Shown one piece after another: positions 50,950-59,080 of a DNA stretch of 60,024 nucleotides; position 1 is the stretch's first letter, and each line of letters opens with the position of its first letter. A model generated the notes under the pieces. It saw nothing but the letters and a program-made list of their open reading frames with translations, was not told the DNA's origin and did not search any database. The translations under genes and the position numbers were made by a program. This DNA is from Acidobacteriota bacterium (GTDB lineage Bacteria > Acidobacteriota > Terriglobia > Terriglobales > Acidobacteriaceae), in the NCBI GenBank assembly GCA_028876335.1, contig JAGWSG010000074.1, positions 1 to 60,024 on the forward strand. Direction: 5' to 3'.

Positions 50950-52494
50950 TCAGCCAACAGTCACGCGAACTCCTGACGCATGCGGCGCTGAAATACGGAA
51001 CCGCCCGTCTTCACCAAGTTTTCCGTGTGCCTGCTCCGAAATCTTGGCATCGCGGCTGTCAACCGCCGGTGCCTGCATCGTCTCCACAATCACCTTGCGG
51101 TTTGCACCCTTGCCAAAATCCAGAATCACATCCGCATCTTCGTTCAGATCTTTGTTCAGTATCACCACAACCCGCGCGCCATCCGGCATCACTGCCGCAT
51201 ATCCCGTCGCATTCACGCCACGCGCTTGCAACTGCCCCGTAAAGTCATCCTTAAAGAGCCGCCCCCCACTCATCGCACCTGCAAACTGCAATCCCCGCGC
51301 AACCGGCTCCAACTCATACCGTCCATCGAAGGTCGCAATCGGCGTGTAGAAAGGATGCGGATGACTGGCGATCTCCGCAGGCGTTGCGCCCTGCTCTGCC
51401 AGTAACGCATCTCCGGGCAGCGAACCACCCACAGAAACAGCGACCGACTTGCCCGTTCCGCCATGCAGATTCACACCTGAATAATTGTTGCTCGCCAGCA
51501 GCAGTGAGTAGTCTGCGGACCACAACGCCGCTGCAAACACATCAGACACACCCGGCTTGCCGCCGCGATAGCACGTATTTCCTTCCGTCATCCTCACGCG
51601 CGCATCCATCTTCCCCGCGGCCGCCGTCGCCAGGTCCGCAGTCTTCTGCACCTTCGCCATCGTCGCCGGCTTCATCAGGTTGGGAATGTTCACCGCTGGA
51701 TTCGTCGCGGGCCCGCCGAAGTAGTAGTGATGCGTCAGCGTCGTCACATGCGGCGGATTTTGAACCGCTGGCCATTGCGCGGCAATCTCCGTCAACCAGT
51801 TCACATCTGACGCAACATCCGGCATGCCAAACCGCGCTTCAGGCACAGCCGCCGTAATCGCGCGCGCCAATGCCAGCCACTCATCCAGATACGTCTTCGC
51901 TGACCAGGTCTTCGGGTCACGCAAATGCCGGTTGAACAGATCCACCTCGTTGCCAATCTGGAAATATTGCAGACGGTCTCCCAGAGTCCTCGCCACAAAA
52001 GTGGCCTCTTCAGCAGCGCGCGCTGGCGTGTTCGTCCCCATGCCAATTCCGTACAGGCATGTCCAACCAGTCGCCTTCAAAAACTCCGCAAGATTGCGCA
52101 CCGCCTTCGCCGTCACCGGATAATAGCTGGCCTTCGGCTCGCCCACCACCTCACGTACCGCCGAGTGCTCCGGCTCAGGCGACTCCGGCGTTGGCTTCCA
52201 GTACGCAAACTCGCTCGTATTACCGCCAAGCCTCAAAACGCCATTGCGTGCAAGCTCTCGAAAGGAGCGAATCAATCCTTCGTTCTTCGGTGAGAAGAAG
52301 TCCACATCCGTCAGTTGACGCACTTCATACGAAAGCCCAATAAAATCTGACGGCATATGAGGTCCATCTGCCGTCGCCGGAATTGTAAGAGTTGCCTGCT
52401 TTACTGGGATCGCCTGCGCACGCAGGCTCGTGGCTGCAGCAGCCATCGCGGCGGTAGCAACAAATTTGCGTCGGTTCAATAAAAACGGATTCAT
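50950..52494 (-). CDS. Exported GH79-type beta-glucuronidase
   Basis: About 514 residues from the ATG at 52494 (AGAGG ten bases before it); a GTG at 52500 is too close to that site. A twin-arginine signal (LNRRKFVATAAMAAAATSLR) precedes a TIM barrel. YFQIGNEVDLF contains the acid/base NE pair and RMTEGNTCYRGG the nucleophile glutamate, in GH79/heparanase spacing. A C-terminal beta-sandwich (about 420-510) fits the GH79 C-domain. GH79 enzymes remove beta-linked glucuronic or 4-O-methyl-glucuronic acid from plant and microbial polysaccharides. Together with the CE15 esterase, hexuronate transporter and uronate isomerase this gives a route from polymer to cytoplasmic fructuronate. Heparanase-like endo-activity is less likely but not excluded. 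Confidence 0.85.
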   Translation of the reverse strand: MNPFLLNRRKFVATAAMAAAATSLRAQAIPVKQATLTIPATADGPHMPSDFIGLSYEVRQLTDVDFFSPKNEGLIRSFRELARNGVLRLGGNTSEFAYWKPTPESPEPEHSAVREVVGEPKASYYPVTAKAVRNLAEFLKATGWTCLYGIGMGTNTPARAAEEATFVARTLGDRLQYFQIGNEVDLFNRHLRDPKTWSAKTYLDEWLALARAITAAVPEARFGMPDVASDVNWLTEIAAQWPAVQNPPHVTTLTHHYYFGGPATNPAVNIPNLMKPATMAKVQKTADLATAAAGKMDARVRMTEGNTCYRGGKPGVSDVFAAALWSADYSLLLASNNYSGVNLHGGTGKSVAVSVGGSLPGDALLAEQGATPAEIASHPHPFYTPIATFDGRYELEPVARGLQFAGAMSGGRLFKDDFTGQLQARGVNATGYAAVMPDGARVVVILNKDLNEDADVILDFGKGANRKVIVETMQAPAVDSRDAKISEQAHGKLGEDGRFRISAPHASGVRVTVG

Positions 52495-52630
52495 CGGCAC
52501 AACCTCTCGTCTGAAATCTTAAACGCCGAGGCTTGCCGCAGGTTCCACGACCACACCCCTTCCATGTAGACGCGTCGAGAACCGTGTGCAGTTGTATGAA
52601 GTACGCGCGAATCAGATGTCGCTCACCGTA

Positions 52631-55600
52631 TTAGTAGCTGATCCGCGCTCCCAGTTGAATCACGCGTGGATCCGTAGCCGTCGCTGAAATGCTTCCGAAC
52701 GACGCAGACCCAAAGCTCCCGTTTGGCTGCGCAAATGCCGGCGTATTCGTCACGTTGAACACTTCCCCACGCAACTCAAGCTCCGCACGCTCCCACAGAT
52801 GCGTGTGCTTCACCAGCGCCACGTCGCCATCGCGATACGCGGGCCCCCTCACTGGATTCCGCGAGGCATTCCCCAGCGTGAACTGCGGAGCCGTCGCAAA
52901 CGCCGCAGTGTTGAAATACTCTGAGGGTTTTCTCTGTCCCGCAGGTAAAGTCACCTTGCCCACAATATTCGGCCGCTGCAGTACGAACCCGGCAAAACTG
53001 TTGTTATTCGTTGCCTGCGTCACCGTTACCGGACGGCCAGACTGCAACAGCACAATTCCGTTCAGCTCCCATCCACCCAGCAACATACACGCTATGCCTG
53101 TCGATGCAAATCGGTGCCCTCTGCCCGCCGGCAGTTCATACGTCCCCGTCGCCGTCAGCACATTCGGCATATCACCCGTCGAGGAGTCCCTTTCCAGCCA
53201 CGGCCTGTAAGTATCCGCCGCAATCAGGCTGCTTGAGTTCGGCGACGACAGCACTGTCGTAGAAAACACTGCCGAGGCATCGTCAATCAGTTTGGAATGC
53301 GTATAGCTCACCAGGAATGACAAACCATTCCATCCGCGCTCCTCCACCTTCGCTTCAAACGCGTTGTAATTCGTCTCGCCGGTGTTCTTACGGTACGACG
53401 CTACATTCAAAAATCGCGGATACGGCTTGATCGACTGCGCCACTGTTATCGTCTTTCCACCAATCGACGACGACGCAGGCAGCTCACCGTAGTAGGGATT
53501 CGGAATCTTCTGCAGAAGCGATGCGCCCTCACTTAGCTGCGTCGCCGTCAGCTGATTCAGATTCGTATCCGGCATCCCCACATGCACCACATGCGAACCC
53601 ACATACCCCAATTCAAAATAGAGCCGTTGCGAAAGTTCCCTCTCTACACCCAGATTCCATTGCTGCACATAGCCAGAACCAAGCTTGCGGTCCGCCGTAT
53701 AAACGCTTTGCCCCAGCCCCGCATCTGGTGTCAGCGGAATCGCCGCAACCGTCGGACCATGGCTCAAGGCAAATGCGGCATTAATTGTGTCCTGCGTCTT
53801 CTGCGCCACATTCTGAATAAACGGGAACTGAGGATTCGTAAACGGCGTCGTAATTCCCGACTGGTCAAAGAAGACAATGCCAAACCCACTCCGCACCACC
53901 GTCTTTGGATTCACCAGATACGCAAAGCCCACGCGCGGAGCCAAATTGTCCCAGTGCAGCTCGCGCGCGCTCCTCGGGAATCCATTCCTTCCCAGATACT
54001 GCAACTGCTGCGTGCTCAAATTAAACACAGCTCCCTGGTTGTTCACCTCGGTAGACGGTCTGTTCAGTGTCCATCGCGCACCCAGATTCAACGTCAGTGC
54101 GCGCGTCAACTTCCAGTCATCCTGCGCGAAAAATTCCTCAGTTTGCGCGCGGGGCCGCATCACATTCTGCTGCAAATCAATCTGGAAATTATCCACCTGC
54201 CCCAGCAGAAAACTCGCGAATGGATTACCACTGTCGGTAATACCCTGCTGGTTTGTCCCAGTCGTTGTAAACGCAAACGCGCCCGTCGGATCTCCCGGCG
54301 CAATCGCATTCAACTGATACCAGCGCAGGTCCCCGCCAACCTTCACTGTGTGCGATCCAGCCGTCAGCGAGAAAATATCCACCAGCTGCGTCACCGCCGT
54401 CTCGTAATTGGAAAACGTCCCACTCGATTTGCCAATCTGCTGGAACCCGCTCACCGTAAACAATGGCAACGCGTTGTTGAATGCGGCGTTCGTCGGAATC
54501 CCGGGAATGCCCAACACCGAAGAAGGTGTTCCATCCAGTGCAATACCTTTCAGATTGTTCGACCGCCGCGTATATCCCATACGCAGATCGTTCACCATCC
54601 GCCCGTTGAAGATGTGCGTCTCGTTCGCAACTACCTGCTGGCCCAGCACATTCGCAAGTCCCGTCACATTGTTCGTTCCAAGCACATTTCCGCTGATCGC
54701 ACCGCTTCCATCCGCGAAGGGCGTTGCAGGCTGATCTACATCGTTGAAGTACGAATACCGCACAAACCCAAGATCGCTCTGCCCAACCTTCCCATCCACA
54801 CGCACGTCGAACTGGCTCTGATGATCCAGATCATCCGCTACTCGCGTGTAGTTGTTCGCAGCACCCGCCCGCGTCGGCATCGGATACCGATTCAGCAACT
54901 CCACGGCCACAGGATCAAATGCCGTATTGATCACATCGTCTGGAAACTCCGTCCGCACGTACGCGCCATTCACATATGTCGTAGATGCGGGATCGTAGAT
55001 ATGCGACACCCCGGTGAAGATTCCGTTGCGTTCGGCCACCGTCGGCACAGTTGACGTACGCACCACACCCACATCCTGCCGCTGGCCCTGAAAATCTCCG
55101 AAGAAAAACAAATGCCGCGGCCACACGGGGCCACCAATTGTTCCGCCGTACTGGTTGCGACGGAACTTCGGCTTCCGGCTCGTCGTCGGCGTAAAGTAAT
55201 TGCGCGCGTTTAAGTCCTCATTGCGCACAAAGTCGTAAAGGCTCCCGTGAAACTGGTTCGTACCGCTCTTTGTCGTAAGGTTAACCACGCCGCCGTTAAA
55301 GCGCCCAAACTCCGCCGGCACATTGTTCGTCTCAATGCTGAACTCCTGAATGTCGTCCACAATCGGAAAGAACGCCACTTGCCCCGGCTCTGGTTGCAAG
55401 GCAGAAATGCCATCAAACAGATACTCATTGGTTCGGGGCCGACCGCCATTGATGCGGGGCAACTCCGTCCCCTCGGGCAGCGCTACGCCCGGCGCAAACG
55501 TCGTCAGCTGCACAAAGTTTCTGCCGTTCAGCGGCATCGCCGGAATCTGCCTTCCGTGGATCGTCGTCTCTACGTCGCTGCTCGCCGACTGTAGATGCGC

Positions 55601-55978
55601 ACCCTCCGCACTCACCAGAACCGTTTCAGCGTTATTGCCCACGCGAAGCTTCAAATCAAGCCGCACGCGCCGCCCCGTCTCCACCTCCACTTCCCTGTCG
55701 GTAGTGAGCGAAAATCCAACCGCCTCCACGCGCACCGTGTAACGACCTGGCTTCAGATAAAGAAAGGAGTAGTCACCCGTCCCGGTTGTCTTCGCAGAAA
55801 TGCTCAATCCCGTCGCCACGTCCGTCGCAGTCACACGTGCCTGCACAATCGCCGCGCCGGTGCCGTCCGTCACCACACCTGTCAATTCGCCACTTCCGGC
55901 CTGCGCTAACCCTTGAAGTGTAGCCACTCCTGCAAACAACAGGAGGAGCAGGAAACGGACACAGCCACCTCGATTCAT
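52631..55978 (-). CDS. TonB-dependent receptor with carboxypeptidase-regulatory-like N-domain (Oar type)
   Basis: About 1115 residues from the ATG at 55978; the longer frame to 56050 lacks a signal-like start. A signal peptide (FLLLLLFAGVATLQGLAQ) is followed by the regulatory-like domain (ELTGVVTDGTGAAIVQARVT), plug segments (AMPLNGRNFVQLTTFAPGVA and NEYLFDGISAL), and a long barrel ending LGARISY. It is the third such receptor here and lies in the uronic-acid locus, divergent from the XRE/ligand-binding regulator and upstream of the GH79 gene on the same strand. A glucuronic-acid-containing oligosaccharide is therefore the probable cargo (inference). No LacI-type operator is seen before it, unlike the other two, so it is probably under different control. 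Confidence 0.93.
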   Translation of the reverse strand: MNRGGCVRFLLLLLFAGVATLQGLAQAGSGELTGVVTDGTGAAIVQARVTATDVATGLSISAKTTGTGDYSFLYLKPGRYTVRVEAVGFSLTTDREVEVETGRRVRLDLKLRVGNNAETVLVSAEGAHLQSASSDVETTIHGRQIPAMPLNGRNFVQLTTFAPGVALPEGTELPRINGGRPRTNEYLFDGISALQPEPGQVAFFPIVDDIQEFSIETNNVPAEFGRFNGGVVNLTTKSGTNQFHGSLYDFVRNEDLNARNYFTPTTSRKPKFRRNQYGGTIGGPVWPRHLFFFGDFQGQRQDVGVVRTSTVPTVAERNGIFTGVSHIYDPASTTYVNGAYVRTEFPDDVINTAFDPVAVELLNRYPMPTRAGAANNYTRVADDLDHQSQFDVRVDGKVGQSDLGFVRYSYFNDVDQPATPFADGSGAISGNVLGTNNVTGLANVLGQQVVANETHIFNGRMVNDLRMGYTRRSNNLKGIALDGTPSSVLGIPGIPTNAAFNNALPLFTVSGFQQIGKSSGTFSNYETAVTQLVDIFSLTAGSHTVKVGGDLRWYQLNAIAPGDPTGAFAFTTTGTNQQGITDSGNPFASFLLGQVDNFQIDLQQNVMRPRAQTEEFFAQDDWKLTRALTLNLGARWTLNRPSTEVNNQGAVFNLSTQQLQYLGRNGFPRSARELHWDNLAPRVGFAYLVNPKTVVRSGFGIVFFDQSGITTPFTNPQFPFIQNVAQKTQDTINAAFALSHGPTVAAIPLTPDAGLGQSVYTADRKLGSGYVQQWNLGVERELSQRLYFELGYVGSHVVHVGMPDTNLNQLTATQLSEGASLLQKIPNPYYGELPASSSIGGKTITVAQSIKPYPRFLNVASYRKNTGETNYNAFEAKVEERGWNGLSFLVSYTHSKLIDDASAVFSTTVLSSPNSSSLIAADTYRPWLERDSSTGDMPNVLTATGTYELPAGRGHRFASTGIACMLLGGWELNGIVLLQSGRPVTVTQATNNNSFAGFVLQRPNIVGKVTLPAGQRKPSEYFNTAAFATAPQFTLGNASRNPVRGPAYRDGDVALVKHTHLWERAELELRGEVFNVTNTPAFAQPNGSFGSASFGSISATATDPRVIQLGARISY

Positions 55979-56085
55979 TGGAATGGGACTCCGGGGGAGG
56001 GAAAAGTGGCAACAGCCCTGGCCACGCGTAACATTTTTCTGGCCGTACAACTGGAGATGGTCAAACCAGGACTACTTGTTTCGTA

Positions 56086-56223
56086 GTGTATACACGTCCA
56101 TAGGCCACTTCAATTGGCCAGCCGAGCTCTTTCCATCCCTGCAAAAATCGAAACTTCGCCGCTATTTATCAATATTTTGTGCACTCTCCGCATTTCTCTC
56201 TTGGGCAGCTTTGTCGCGTATAC
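56086..56223. promoter_or_regulatory. GTATAC palindromes between the TonB receptor and XRE genes
   Basis: GTGTATACAC at 56086-56095 is a perfect ten-base palindrome, and GTATAC recurs at 56218-56223. The second lies just before TACAAT (56226-56231), a possible -10 box for the regulator at 56251. They are candidate operators for the divergent XRE regulator. The elements are short and could be chance. A weak TTGACC for the receptor lies at 56059-56064 on the minus strand without a good -10. Confidence 0.3.
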
Positions 56224-56250
56224 CATACAATTCTTCTAGGGTTCGCAATC

Positions 56251-57387
56251 ATGCCAGATTCACACCAGGTTCAGAACCATCTTGCTGAAGCGCGCAAACG
56301 TAAGGGCATCGGAGCTGCTCAACTCGCCACGCAGGTCGGAGTCAGTCGCCAAACCATTTATGCCATCGAATCTGGTGCTTATGTTCCCAATACGCTCGTC
56401 AGCCTGCAACTAGCACGCATTCTGGACACCACCGTCGAGCAGCTTTTTGAATTTACTCCCGCGCAAAACTTTGACGGAGAAATTACAGAGGTCACCTTTC
56501 TCGGTGAAGTCTCCGGCCTCAAGCCTGGTCAGCCGCTTCGCCTCTGTTCCGTTGGTACGCACATCGTTGCCGTTGTACCCGACGAAACAAGTTGGGGCAT
56601 CGCACCAGCCGATGCCGTGCTCCTCGCCCCTCTCGCCAAAACCAAATCAACCCCAAACGCTCGCGTTCGCATTCTCGGAGACAAGTGGCGTAACTCGGCG
56701 CGCATCCTGCTCGCAGGCTGCGACCCCAGCGTCTCTTTCCTCGTGCAGGCTCTTCAGGCGCAAGGCTGCGAACTCATCGTCGCGTATGAAAACAGCACAC
56801 GCGCGCTTGAAATACTGCGCGCAGGTTTTGCCCACGTCGCTGGAACTCACCTTGTGCGAGGCAGTGAAGGTCACACCGAACTCGCGCCCATCACGAAGGA
56901 CTTCCCTCGCAACAGCATTGCCGTCATCGCATACGCGGATTGGGAGGAAGGCTTCATCGTCGCCAACGGCAATCCCAAACGAATCTTCGACGTCGCAGAT
57001 CTGGCGCGCGCGGGTGTTCGTTTCGTGAACAGAGAGCCCGGCGCCGGCTGCCGCCACCTGCTCGATGACCTCCTCCGCAGCGAGCACATCGCACAATCGC
57101 GCATCAACGGCTACAAACAGGTCGCCTCCGGCCATCTCCAGGCCGCGCGCCTTGTGCGCAGCGGACAGGCCGACTGCTGCATAAGCACCAGTGCTGTTGC
57201 CCAGGCCCTCGCCCTCAGTTTCGTTCCACTCGCACGCAAACCCTACCAACTCGTCCTACGCCGCGCTCTGCTGCAAGACCCCTCCATTCAGCTTCTGCTG
57301 CAGACCCTTGGCCGCGCATCCTTCCGTCGCGAAGTCGAAGTTTGCACCGGCTACTCTATGACTGCCGCAGGTGATCGCCTGCTTTAA
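56251..57387 (+). CDS. XRE-type regulator with fused periplasmic-binding-protein-like domain
   Basis: About 378 residues from the ATG at 56251, the first start that places the DNA-binding domain normally. The helix-turn-helix is LAEARKRKGIGAAQLATQVG followed by SRQTIYAIESGAYVPN (about residues 10-65). The C-terminal half (about 180-378) matches PBP-like ligand-binding domains (PF12727 type): FVNREPGAGCRHLLDDLL, GYKQVASGHLQAARLVRSGQ and ADCCISTSAVAQALALSFVP. Such domains bind small oxyanions or organic ligands; some relatives are linked to molybdate. Divergent position next to the TonB receptor of the uronic-acid locus suggests it controls that receptor in response to a small ligand (inference). 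Confidence 0.85.
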   Translation: MPDSHQVQNHLAEARKRKGIGAAQLATQVGVSRQTIYAIESGAYVPNTLVSLQLARILDTTVEQLFEFTPAQNFDGEITEVTFLGEVSGLKPGQPLRLCSVGTHIVAVVPDETSWGIAPADAVLLAPLAKTKSTPNARVRILGDKWRNSARILLAGCDPSVSFLVQALQAQGCELIVAYENSTRALEILRAGFAHVAGTHLVRGSEGHTELAPITKDFPRNSIAVIAYADWEEGFIVANGNPKRIFDVADLARAGVRFVNREPGAGCRHLLDDLLRSEHIAQSRINGYKQVASGHLQAARLVRSGQADCCISTSAVAQALALSFVPLARKPYQLVLRRALLQDPSIQLLLQTLGRASFRREVEVCTGYSMTAAGDRLL

Positions 57388-57553
57388 GGCCTCAGCTCGC
57401 TTCCTGAATAGAAGTTGCAGCAATCAAAAGCACCGCAAGCAATGGTGGCAACACTTGAAGGCTTGTACTTGGCTGCTTGCATTACCGGCCAGCACGAAGT
57501 TTATGTACAAGGCTCGTCTGTCTCTTGGTTGAGTCGTCGAGTAGGGTATCTTT

Positions 57554-58642
57554 ATGACTGTCCAAAAAGTTCCGAATATGAAGCCGGTAAACATCAAAGA
57601 CATTGCGAAGGCGCTTGACGTCTCAATCGGCACGGTAGATCGGGCTCTCCACGGACGGTCGGATGTGAGCCCCTCGACTCGGGCACGTGTACTGAAAAAG
57701 GCCAAGGAACTTGGTTATCGACCCAACTTCGCAGCACGCTCTCTCAAGCTCAACCGTCGCATCCGAATTGGGGTGTACTTTCCAACAGAGATAGCTTCGT
57801 TTTTTGATCTGTTGCGTGCCGGTGTCACCGCAGCGTCTTCCGCGTTCGTGGGCGTCAATGTTGAGCTCGTATTCCGAAACTTCCCCAGACTCGGCAAAGG
57901 TGACCTCGAGCTAATTGAGGCGGATCGCAATGAACATTTCGATGGAATCCTCATTGCACCAGGAAATCCCGATCGCATTGGCCCAACCATCAATCAACTT
58001 GTCCAGCACGGGATTACGGTAGTCTGCGTTGCCAGTGACGCACCCCGCACCGGTAGACTATCGGCCGTAACTGTAGATGCAAACGTAAGCGGTGCGATCG
58101 CCGCGGAACTCTTCTCTCGTACGATTTCGCATTCCGGTCATCTGGCCACAATAACCGGGGATCTAACGACTCTCGACCACGCTGAAAAGCTAAAAGGATT
58201 TGCTGCCAGTCTTGCCCTGTTCGCACCACACCTGTCACTGGTTCCTGCTGTGGAATCCCATGAAAAGCCGACTCTAGCCTACCGTCAGGCAATGTCATTA
58301 CTCGCTCGTAAACCCTATCCGGCTGGGATTTATGTAAGCACGGCGAATAGCAAGCCAGTACTACAGGCTTTGGAAGAAAAGCGGCTACTGAATCAAATTC
58401 AGGTCATCACAACTGATCTCTACCCAGAACTCGTTTCCTATATTGAATCTGGCAAAGTCCTGGCCACTTTGTTCCAGCGGCCGTTTACCCAGGGCAGAAA
58501 AGCGCTTGAAATACTCTTGCGCTATCTCATTGACGGAACTCAACCCGTCGCCCCCACACGATTCACGCCGCACATCGTACTTCGAAGCAACTTGCCACTA
58601 TTCACCGATTATCTGGCGGGCCAACCGGATTCATTGAGCTGA
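57554..58642 (+). CDS. LacI-family transcriptional regulator
   Basis: 362 residues; the ATG at 57578 (MKPVNIKDIAKAL) is an alternative. The helix-turn-helix is VNIKDIAKALDVSIGTVDRA, with the GTVDRAL variant instead of the common TTVSRVL, and the hinge is YRPNFAARSLKLNRRIRIGV. The remaining part is a PBP-like sensor domain (HFDGILIAPGNPDRIGPTIN). GTVDRAL regulators form a subgroup often linked to sugar or cyclitol transport, and the different recognition helix suggests different operators from the regulator at 20073. It is downstream of the XRE regulator on the same strand with a gap of about 165 bases. The target is unknown; the uronic-acid locus is the nearest candidate. Confidence 0.9.
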   Translation: MTVQKVPNMKPVNIKDIAKALDVSIGTVDRALHGRSDVSPSTRARVLKKAKELGYRPNFAARSLKLNRRIRIGVYFPTEIASFFDLLRAGVTAASSAFVGVNVELVFRNFPRLGKGDLELIEADRNEHFDGILIAPGNPDRIGPTINQLVQHGITVVCVASDAPRTGRLSAVTVDANVSGAIAAELFSRTISHSGHLATITGDLTTLDHAEKLKGFAASLALFAPHLSLVPAVESHEKPTLAYRQAMSLLARKPYPAGIYVSTANSKPVLQALEEKRLLNQIQVITTDLYPELVSYIESGKVLATLFQRPFTQGRKALEILLRYLIDGTQPVAPTRFTPHIVLRSNLPLFTDYLAGQPDSLS

Positions 58643-58874
58643 TATCTCGGTCCTGGAGTGCTCTGCGTTATCTGCTCCAGTTTGTATGAAAGAGATGCGC
58701 CAGATTGGCAGTGCAGCAGTTCAAGAAGAACAAGACTCCAACTGGAAATTTGTTCAAGCGCTCATGGCACACCGGTAGAAACAGCCGTAATATCAGCTCA
58801 AATAGCAGTCTGATTTTCCGCTGTCGTGTTTCACGGTGTAGATTCTTATCGAATCCGCTAAGTTTTGGAATTTA

Positions 58875-58950
58875 TGGTGGACGCGGAAGGAATCGAACCT
58901 TCAACCTGTCGGTTAAGAGCCGAATGCTCTGCCAGTTGAGCTACGCGTCC
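58875..58950 (-). tRNA. tRNA-Lys (anticodon CTT)
   Basis: A 76-base cloverleaf with encoded CCA. The acceptor stem GGACGCG pairs with CGCGTCC. The D arm has GCTC/GAGC and the anticodon loop is CTCTTAA, giving anticodon CTT for lysine AAG codons. The T arm is GAAGG-TTCGATT-CCTTC. The outermost anticodon-stem pair looks mismatched. The spacer 58643-58874 before it shows no gene I can support. Confidence 0.93.
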
Positions 58951-59080
58951 ACAAGGTTGGAAGACCGTGCCGGAAGGCTTGATTGGCACTGTCATTGACG
59001 GGCAAAATCATCACCGCCTCAACGAATATAACACAGCGTCAATTGGAATCCAAAAGGTGCAGAACCTATTCGAAGCTGGC

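Noticed and set aside
53582-55054. 490-residue plus-strand frame
   Set aside because: It lies entirely opposite the third TonB receptor, is very rich in Arg, His and Ile, and has no recognisable domain; the receptor frame is clearly the real one.
57415-57618. 67-residue plus-strand frame before the LacI gene
   Set aside because: It overlaps the start of the LacI gene in another frame and has no family resemblance.
58875-58950. tRNA-Lys as an attachment site for an integrated element
   Set aside because: No integrase, no duplicated tRNA 3' end and no phage gene is seen on either side within the window.
58705-58998. 97-residue plus-strand frame containing GGRGRNRTFNLSVKSRML
   Set aside because: It is the opposite-strand reading of the tRNA-Lys gene, a well-known false protein.
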